A stretch of DNA of 64,000 bases. Origin: Deltaproteobacteria bacterium (GTDB lineage Bacteria > Myxococcota_A > Polyangia > JAAYKL01). The DNA lies in NCBI GenBank assembly GCA_016937015.1, contig JAFGWT010000327.1:1-64000 (forward strand). Reading direction: 5' to 3'. The stretch's first letter is position 1; each line of letters begins with the position of its first letter. Below the pieces are notes generated by a model. The model worked only from the letters and a program-made list of their open reading frames with translations, ran no database searches and was not told the origin of the DNA. Shown here piece by piece: positions 58,169-64,000 of this stretch. The position numbers and the translations under genes are program-made.

Positions 58169-59590
58169 TCAACGACTGAAATAATCGATTTTGGAGCGGT
58201 CACTACTGGCCATCCGGGCACGTTTCCGGGCCCACTCTCTCATTTTTTTGATTTCAGGCTCAAATGTTTCGTACAGAGTCACATTATTATTCAGTGCGCG
58301 CCGAAAATCCGCGTCCGAAACACGCTCGTCTCGCTCGAATGCCAGATACATGGCACTGATAATCAACTGCTCCAACTCACTGCCAGTGAACTTTTCCGTT
58401 TTGGCAACCAGTGCAGTCACATCATAATCCGTTGGATTCAGCTGACGCTTCTTCATATGCAGCGTCAGGATATCCAGGCGCTCGTTTGAATCTGGTAAAT
58501 CCACAAAGAAAATCTCATCAAATCGCCCCTTACGCGGCAACTCTGGCGGCAACGCATCCACTTTGTTGGCAGTGGCAACCACAAACACTTCCTTTTTCTT
58601 TTCCTGCAGCCAAGTGATTAGTCCGCCAAGAAGCCTTGCCTCCGTCCCCTTGTACTGGTTGTCAAAGCCCTTCTCTATCTCATCTATCCACAACACCATT
58701 GGCGCCATTGCCTCGGCGATCTTCAAGGATGAGCGAAGCGATTCCTCTGGAAATCGCTGTCCAAATACTGCGGCGATATCCATCCGCACCAGCGGCAATT
58801 GCCAGAATCCAGCAACGGATTTCGCTGCCAGCGATTTGCCGCATCCCTGAATTCCCATTAAAAGCAACCCCTTGGGAACAGGTAATCCGTATGACTGCGC
58901 CTTGGATGAAAACGCCTTTTCTCTGGAGCGAAGCCACCCTTTCAGCATATTCATTCCCCCTACCTGGGTGAAATCGGAATCCACTTCCACATGTTCAAGC
59001 ACATTGCTTCGCAGCAGGGCTTTTCGCTTTTCCTTTTCCAGGGAAGCCTGGGCTGCCGCAATCTCTTCGGGCCATCCCAAAAGAGCTTTTCGAAAACCGC
59101 GCCTCGCCTCCCCTTCAGTTAATCCCTGGGACACGCGCACCATCGTTTCAGCGTCCACATCCACCAGTAGCACACCCGTTTCAACGCATACTGCGTCAAG
59201 GATCTCTTTTAACCGGCGCACATCCGGCAGCGGATATTCCATAATTGAACTCAATCGCTCAATTTCAGGCGGAATCGAAATCCACGAAAGAATCATAACC
59301 ACCGATCCCCCATCGGAAAGATCGAGATCCGATAACAATCTAACGACCGACGGATTCTCCAACTGCCTTGCCGCTTCGGCCAACACCAGCACTTTTCCCT
59401 TTGACAGCTGAGTCATCTGCGACTCAATCTCCACCAGAGTCCCTGGTTTTCGGGGGATGATGCAATCCAGATTCGCCAGCTCGCAAGCTTTATGAATCTC
59501 TGGAATGACACTCTGCTCTTCGAATGCCGAAATAAATACAATTGGAAACTCAGACCTTAAGTTCAATGCCAGCTCTTCTGCAAAATTCAT
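58169..59590 (-). CDS. Ycf46-like AAA ATPase
   Basis: ATG 59590 follows GAGG at good spacing; the TTG at 59611 is rejected. Residues 1-210 match the N-terminal part of Ycf46-like proteins (a degenerate ATPase-like region, IVFISAFEEQSVIPEIHKAC). The AAA domain (about 225-420) has Walker A GIQGCGKSLAAK, Walker B VLWIDEIEKG, sensor 1 VVATANKVDALP and the arginine finger in LPRKGRFDEIF. Ycf46-type proteins are linked to regulation of carbon or stress physiology in cyanobacteria, with no proven role here. It sits next to a kinase gene on the same strand (79-base gap). Confidence 0.88.
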   Translation of the reverse strand: MNFAEELALNLRSEFPIVFISAFEEQSVIPEIHKACELANLDCIIPRKPGTLVEIESQMTQLSKGKVLVLAEAARQLENPSVVRLLSDLDLSDGGSVVMILSWISIPPEIERLSSIMEYPLPDVRRLKEILDAVCVETGVLLVDVDAETMVRVSQGLTEGEARRGFRKALLGWPEEIAAAQASLEKEKRKALLRSNVLEHVEVDSDFTQVGGMNMLKGWLRSREKAFSSKAQSYGLPVPKGLLLMGIQGCGKSLAAKSVAGFWQLPLVRMDIAAVFGQRFPEESLRSSLKIAEAMAPMVLWIDEIEKGFDNQYKGTEARLLGGLITWLQEKKKEVFVVATANKVDALPPELPRKGRFDEIFFVDLPDSNERLDILTLHMKKRQLNPTDYDVTALVAKTEKFTGSELEQLIISAMYLAFERDERVSDADFRRALNNNVTLYETFEPEIKKMREWARKRARMASSDRSKIDYFSR

Positions 59591-59669
59591 TTTTTCCTCT
59601 GCCTTCTTCAATCAATACTAGCAAAATAAAATGAAGATCGAAAAAAACGGCATGAAAATATGTGGTCTT

Positions 59670-60974
59670 TCAGTTGCCGCGCTCAGGGTGGAGCGGCAGG
59701 TTCACAACAAATCGGCTGCCAACATTCACTTTGGATTCAACACGTATCCCGCCGCCGTAAGAATGCACGATGCCAAAACATGTTGCCAACCCCAGTCCGG
59801 TGCCTTCACCGACGTCTTTTGTAGTAAAGAAGGGATCAAATATTTTGGAAAGATTTTCCTCCGGAATTCCGCAGCCGGTATCGCGAATGGCCACCATCAC
59901 CTGAGCGTCTTCAAGCCATGAACGAATACTGATTTCATTGGATTCGGATTGGGTATATTTCAGCGAATGAATCGCATTGGTCAGCAGATTCAGAAAAACC
60001 TGAAACAGTTTACTCTCATTAACTGAAATGGATGGCAGCTCCGCGTACTCTTCATGGAGCGTCGCAAAAATGCGAATATCGTGTCTCGCGAGGTTGACAA
60101 CCTTGCGAAGTACATCGTTTATGGACACATGTCTGGTGTTCTCATTTCGGTCGGTGCGTGCAAACCGGGACAGGTCCTGTACAATTTTCGATATGCGATT
60201 TGCCCCGTCAATGGCAATCTCCATCCCTTCGTGAATAGCCGTAATTTTTTTAATAATTTCAGCATATTGTTCATCATCTTTAAACGATTTTGTCAACTCA
60301 ATAATCGACTGACTGCCCTTGGCGGCCCTGCGCAAATGTGACAACATAAATGAAAGCGGGTTGCGTATTTCGTGTGCCACTCCCCCCACCAGTTTACCAA
60401 TGGCTTCCAGCTTTTGCTTTTGACGCAGTTGTTCATCCTTGGACCGGATTTCAGCCAGACTTTTTTCAAGCGCCAGACTCGTCCGTTCGAGTTCCTTGCG
60501 CTGCCTGAACAAATCCACAAAGACACGGGTCTTGCTGATCAGAATTTTGGGCTCAATCGGCTTGAACAGATAGTCCACTGCACCGGAATCATATCCGCGA
60601 AAGAGGTGATGTTCATCCTTATTGACGGCTGACACAAAAATAATCGGGATATGGTTTGTTTTACTATTGGACCTCATAAGTTCCGCTGTTTCATAACCAT
60701 CCATCCCCGGCATCTGCACATCCATGATAACCAGCGCAAATTCCTTCAGCAGCAGCTGACGCAGGGCATCCTGCCCGGAATTCACCGATGTAATTGCCAG
60801 TGAATCGCTCCCGAGAAGATTTTCAAGCGCAAACAGATTTTCCCGCCGGTCGTCTACCAGCAGTATGTCCACCGCCATTTTGGCTGGCGCCGGAGCGATG
60901 GACACTCCCATTGGCACTCGATTTCCATAGGGATTCTGCCCGTTGCTCATATATGTTTTATCGCTTTCAGACAC
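59670..60974 (-). CDS. REC-histidine kinase (cytoplasmic)
   Basis: The GTG start at 60974 is taken from the ORF track; ATG 60950 is possible. An N-terminal receiver (residues about 35-155) has ILLVDDRREN, phospho-Asp in LVIMDVQMPGMDGYE and Lys in YLFKPIEP. A coiled coil leads to a kinase core of the HEIRNP class: VGGVAHEIRNPLSFM, N box FLNLLTNAIHSL, DTGCGIPEE, and GEGTGLGLATC. REC-HK proteins usually act inside longer relays, with the receiver as input. The gene is divergent from the helicase across a 299-base region that contains two palindromes. Confidence 0.92.
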   Translation of the reverse strand: MSESDKTYMSNGQNPYGNRVPMGVSIAPAPAKMAVDILLVDDRRENLFALENLLGSDSLAITSVNSGQDALRQLLLKEFALVIMDVQMPGMDGYETAELMRSNSKTNHIPIIFVSAVNKDEHHLFRGYDSGAVDYLFKPIEPKILISKTRVFVDLFRQRKELERTSLALEKSLAEIRSKDEQLRQKQKLEAIGKLVGGVAHEIRNPLSFMLSHLRRAAKGSQSIIELTKSFKDDEQYAEIIKKITAIHEGMEIAIDGANRISKIVQDLSRFARTDRNENTRHVSINDVLRKVVNLARHDIRIFATLHEEYAELPSISVNESKLFQVFLNLLTNAIHSLKYTQSESNEISIRSWLEDAQVMVAIRDTGCGIPEENLSKIFDPFFTTKDVGEGTGLGLATCFGIVHSYGGGIRVESKVNVGSRFVVNLPLHPERGN

Positions 60975-61072
60975 AATACACTTTTGTTTTAGCCCCAGTC
61001 CAGTTTGTGTATCGGTCCGGCACCATGGAAATTAAGCTGAGTTATCTGGCTTTTGCGTCTTTCGTTTCTTAC

Positions 61073-61084
61073 CTAACTAGTTAG
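61073..61084. promoter_or_regulatory. Perfect 12-bp palindrome, TetR-type operator candidate
   Basis: CTAACTAGTTAG is fully self-complementary and lies in the shared divergent region, about 100 bases before the kinase start. ACTAACTAGTTAGT-like palindromes are typical operators of TetR-family repressors. No TetR gene is in the window. Confidence 0.4.
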
Positions 61085-61198
61085 CCAGGAAAGCGACTGT
61101 AAACAAGTGGCATCAAACAATCGAAAAAACATAATAATATAAAAAGCTTAAAACATATAAATTAATGTATTTTATTATTCAAATATCGAGACATCTTC

Positions 61199-61228
61199 TT
61201 GTCTTGGGCTGCCCAAATATGGTATAAG
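61199..61228 (+). promoter_or_regulatory. Candidate promoter of the SNF2 gene with embedded palindrome
   Basis: TTGTCT (61199-61204), 18 bases, TATAAG (61223-61228). The spacer region contains the perfect inverted repeat TTGGGC-T-GCCCAA (61204-61216), a classic position for repressor control. Confidence 0.4.
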
Positions 61229-61273
61229 CCGAAATCGAAGCATTTTTAATAAAACAGTAATAATAAAACATTA

Positions 61274-64000
61274 ATGAACACTAACTTCCCATCGCTCCGT
61301 CAATTGCAAGTCCTTTTTAGACAGCGTTGCGGTGCCCAAGTCTGGGCACAGGGCGAGCGTCTGGCCCAGATGGATGCGGTCGAAGGCTTATCTTCATCAA
61401 CCGATGAAATTGAATTTCGTGTGAATACACCGGCCGAGGTGACCGATCCAACGGTGATTTTGTATCCAGAAGACAATGAATGGGAATGTTCGTGCAAACT
61501 GAAAACAGATTGCTGTGCTCATGTGGCGGCATGCATCATCGCTACCCTTTCAGCCAATCAGCGCGGCGCTCCTTTGCCTAAAAAGGAGAAACGCCCCACC
61601 CGCCTTGAATATCGCTTTTACAGACATGGGACCATGCTAACGCTGACCCGCAATTACATTGCCGCCACAGGGCAAAGGCAGACTTTGACCCGCCCTATTA
61701 TGTCGCAGATTGCCGCGCGTACCTTTCCTTTGGGCTATCGGCCCGCACAGCTTGATCTGAATGCGGATTTAATCATTGGACGAAACATTCACCCCCAGAA
61801 AAAACTCCCCGCCGACCTGCTTGCGGACCTCATAGCGGAACTGGGCGAAGTGGAATTGGTTTTTCTCGATGATCACCCTATCGCCGTTTCTCCGGAACCA
61901 GTACTGCCGCGGATAGAGGTGCTTGCCACCGGCGACGGCGGCGTGGAGCTGCGTTTGAACCCCAATCCCGATCTCGACGAGATTCTGGCTCCCGGGGCAG
62001 GCCTGTGTGGAAACACCATTCAGCCAATTGGTCAGCGTGGGATTTGCGGTGACGCCATGGAAAAGCTGCCCCGGCGAATCACTTACGGCCGCAAGGATCT
62101 GGCGGAGTTTGTCGCCGATGTCCTGCCACAACTGGAACGGGATAATTATGTGGACATCCGAACGGATATCCTGCCTCCGATCTCACGATTTGTAGAGCCG
62201 CGGCTCATTATGAACATGCGCCAGGATGGCAGCACTGTGACGGTCCTTCCGGAAATTGTATATGGAAATCCGCCTCATGTAAAAATAAAGAACGGCCGGA
62301 TGGAGTATATTGATGGCAGCATTCCGGTGCGTGACATCAAGGCCGAAAAAGAGATGGAAGCCACCCTCAGGGACGATCTCAATCTGGTCCCGGGTAGAAA
62401 AGTCCTATACAATCGCCGTGATGCATCGATTTTTGTTGAAAAAGCGCAGGAATGGAGCGAATCCACTCTGGATGCAACCCAGCATGCCATCCGAAACGCT
62501 GCGCCTCTCGTGCCCAGGGTTGAGGTGAACGACGACGCATTCGACATCTGGTTTACATTGGAAAACATGGAAGATCCGACATTTAACGGGCGTCAGGCCA
62601 ACGCCCGAAATGTGCTCGAAGCCTGGGGGGAAGGACTCAATCTGGCGCCACTGGAAGGCGGCGGTTTTGCTCCCATCCCGCAGAGCTGGCTGGATAAGCA
62701 CGCGGCGCTGGTTCTGGACCTGCTCGATGCCAGACGGGATGAAGACAAAAAAGTTGCAACCGCTGCCGTTCCAATGCTCGCCAGGCTCTGCGATGACCTC
62801 GACATCGAGCATCAACCGTGTTTTAGCCGGCTATCGCCGCTGATTGATAATTTTAATACGATTACAGAAGCCCCGCTTCCGGGTGATCTCACCGCCACGT
62901 TGCGGGGATACCAGAAGCGCGGCGTCGACTGGCTGGTATTTCTGCGCAACGCCAGTCTTGGGGGGGTGCTCGCCGATGATATGGGTCTGGGAAAAACCAT
63001 TCAGGCGCTATGCGCCATGACTGGCAAGACCCTCGTGATCTGTCCCACCAGCGTGATTCACAACTGGGCGTCTGAAGCGGCGACCTTCCGTCCTGGACTC
63101 AAAGTTTGCGTATTCCACGGACAGAACCGCACCCTGGACATGTCTGCGGATCTGATTATCACCAACTATTCTCTGCTTCGAATTGAACGGGCAGCACTCA
63201 CCAGCCACGAGTGGGACTGTGTAGTCCTTGACGAATCTCAGAATATCAAGAATCCCGGCAGTCAGGCTGCCAAAGCCGCATTTCGACTCAAGGCGTCGTT
63301 CCGTCTCGCCATGAGCGGCACCCCGGTAGAGAACCGTCTCGAAGAACTGTGGAGCGTCTTCAATTTTACCAACCCCGGCCTGCTGGGCAATTACCGCAAA
63401 TTCCAAAAGCGGTTTTCCATTCCGATTGGACTGGGTGATCAGATTGCCACCGCCAGTCTGCGTCAGAAAATCAAACCATTCGTTTTGCGTCGCCGCAAAG
63501 ACGAAGTGGAGCTGGAGCTGCCCAGCCGAACCAATCTATTGCTGTACTGCGAGCTCAATGAATCCGAGCGGAACATCTACGATGCGGTTCGTGCGGCAAC
63601 CAGCAGTTCCATTGTTAAATCCCTGGAGGCCGGCGGGAGTATTATGGCAGCACTCGAGCAACTGCTTCGCCTTCGCCAGGCGGCCTGTCACCCATCTCTT
63701 GTACCCGGCCATGAGGCAGCCACATCATCCAAAATTGACCTGCTGATGCAGGAAATCACCGCCACCATCGCCAACGGTCACAAGGCACTGATTTTTTCCC
63801 AATGGACCGGTTTTCTGGATTTGGTGGAGCCCCACCTCAGGCAGTCGAACATTACTTTTGTGCGACTGGACGGGAGCACCAGGGATCGCGCCGGTGTAGT
63901 TGAAACCTTTCAGGGGGATGATGGACCGCCGGTGATGCTCATCTCGCTGAAAGCCGGAGGCACCGGGCTCAACCTCACGGCGGCCGATCATGTCTTTTTG
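61274..64000 (+). CDS. SWIM zinc-finger SNF2-family helicase (runs off right edge)
   Basis: Open from ATG 61274 to the window end with no stop (909 codons), which is why it is absent from the ORF track. Residues about 60-90 form a SWIM zinc finger with the CxC-xn-CxH pattern (CSCKLKTDCCAH). A helicase-associated beta-rich region follows (residues 100-520). The SNF2 ATPase starts near LRGYQKRGVDWL, with Walker A DDMGLGKTIQ, motif II LDESQNIKN (DESQ in place of DEAH), motif III MSGTPVENRLEELWS, motif V-type LISLKAGGTGLNL at the end. It should translocate on double-stranded DNA to remodel protein-DNA complexes; its precise role in bacteria (repair, transcription recycling) is unclear. Confidence 0.92.
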   Translation, partial: MNTNFPSLRQLQVLFRQRCGAQVWAQGERLAQMDAVEGLSSSTDEIEFRVNTPAEVTDPTVILYPEDNEWECSCKLKTDCCAHVAACIIATLSANQRGAPLPKKEKRPTRLEYRFYRHGTMLTLTRNYIAATGQRQTLTRPIMSQIAARTFPLGYRPAQLDLNADLIIGRNIHPQKKLPADLLADLIAELGEVELVFLDDHPIAVSPEPVLPRIEVLATGDGGVELRLNPNPDLDEILAPGAGLCGNTIQPIGQRGICGDAMEKLPRRITYGRKDLAEFVADVLPQLERDNYVDIRTDILPPISRFVEPRLIMNMRQDGSTVTVLPEIVYGNPPHVKIKNGRMEYIDGSIPVRDIKAEKEMEATLRDDLNLVPGRKVLYNRRDASIFVEKAQEWSESTLDATQHAIRNAAPLVPRVEVNDDAFDIWFTLENMEDPTFNGRQANARNVLEAWGEGLNLAPLEGGGFAPIPQSWLDKHAALVLDLLDARRDEDKKVATAAVPMLARLCDDLDIEHQPCFSRLSPLIDNFNTITEAPLPGDLTATLRGYQKRGVDWLVFLRNASLGGVLADDMGLGKTIQALCAMTGKTLVICPTSVIHNWASEAATFRPGLKVCVFHGQNRTLDMSADLIITNYSLLRIERAALTSHEWDCVVLDESQNIKNPGSQAAKAAFRLKASFRLAMSGTPVENRLEELWSVFNFTNPGLLGNYRKFQKRFSIPIGLGDQIATASLRQKIKPFVLRRRKDEVELELPSRTNLLLYCELNESERNIYDAVRAATSSSIVKSLEAGGSIMAALEQLLRLRQAACHPSLVPGHEAATSSKIDLLMQEITATIANGHKALIFSQWTGFLDLVEPHLRQSNITFVRLDGSTRDRAGVVETFQGDDGPPVMLISLKAGGTGLNLTAADHVFL

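Overview
The window looks like a chromosomal segment of an uncultivated, Myxococcota-like (former deltaproteobacterial) bacterium of moderate GC content. The evidence is surface lipoproteins with long Ser-Asp linkers, RCC1-like and thrombospondin type 3 repeat proteins, a C-terminal sorting tail of the MYXO-CTERM kind (GC-C motif, hydrophobic stretch, Arg cluster), a very dense set of two-component proteins, and a large reducing polyketide synthase. I see no tRNA, rRNA, CRISPR array, transposase or phage gene. Taxonomy is inferred from gene style only.

Layout. 1-2158 (minus) is the N-terminal part of an RCC1-repeat lipoprotein that runs off the left edge. 2467-6255 (plus) holds a REC-CheX regulator, a sugar-nucleotidyltransferase and the dipeptidase PepD. 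6314-8108 is a scar: a class III adenylate cyclase fragment (plus) meets the shortened end of a frameshifted beta-helix surface protein (minus). 8258-14885 (minus) holds the most unusual gene of the window, a radical SAM/SPASM enzyme fused to a lipoprotein-like Ser-Asp tail with ten Y-G-M-P type motifs, then a hybrid histidine kinase and a GH74-like lipoprotein. 15055-16948 (plus) is a two-subunit class I fumarase with a small unknown gene. 16965-17961 (minus) encodes two single-domain response regulators. 18173-19668 (plus) has a YjfB-like motility peptide behind a sigma-28-like promoter, and CorA.

19692-26518 (minus) is a tamA-tamB pair for outer-membrane assembly. 26624-27268 (plus) is an unknown lipoprotein. 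27454-37529 (plus) is a translationally coupled GH3-type acyl-amide synthetase and a 2787-residue KS-AT-DH-MT-ER-KR-ACP-TE polyketide synthase. 37593-41076 (minus) is a surface TSP3 protein, sensor kinase and OmpR-type regulator in one tight operon. 41324-44349 (plus) is an HTH-like protein and a membrane protein with a gluzincin peptidase domain. 44338-49220 (minus) is a coupled pair of hybrid kinases, of which only the upstream one has an HPt domain. 49394-51022 is an orphan FlhA/SctV-like export protein lacking part of its cytoplasmic domain.

51234-56025 (minus) is a TonB-dependent receptor operon with two periplasmic binding lipoproteins but no ABC permease, driven by a good sigma-70 promoter. 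Further upstream lie a small PstS-like protein, a hypothetical gene, a small lipoprotein, a Ycf46-like AAA ATPase and a REC-kinase. The right edge cuts a SWIM/SNF2 helicase. The common theme is envelope biology and signalling: at least nine two-component proteins, eight or more lipoproteins or surface proteins, and one secondary-metabolite locus.
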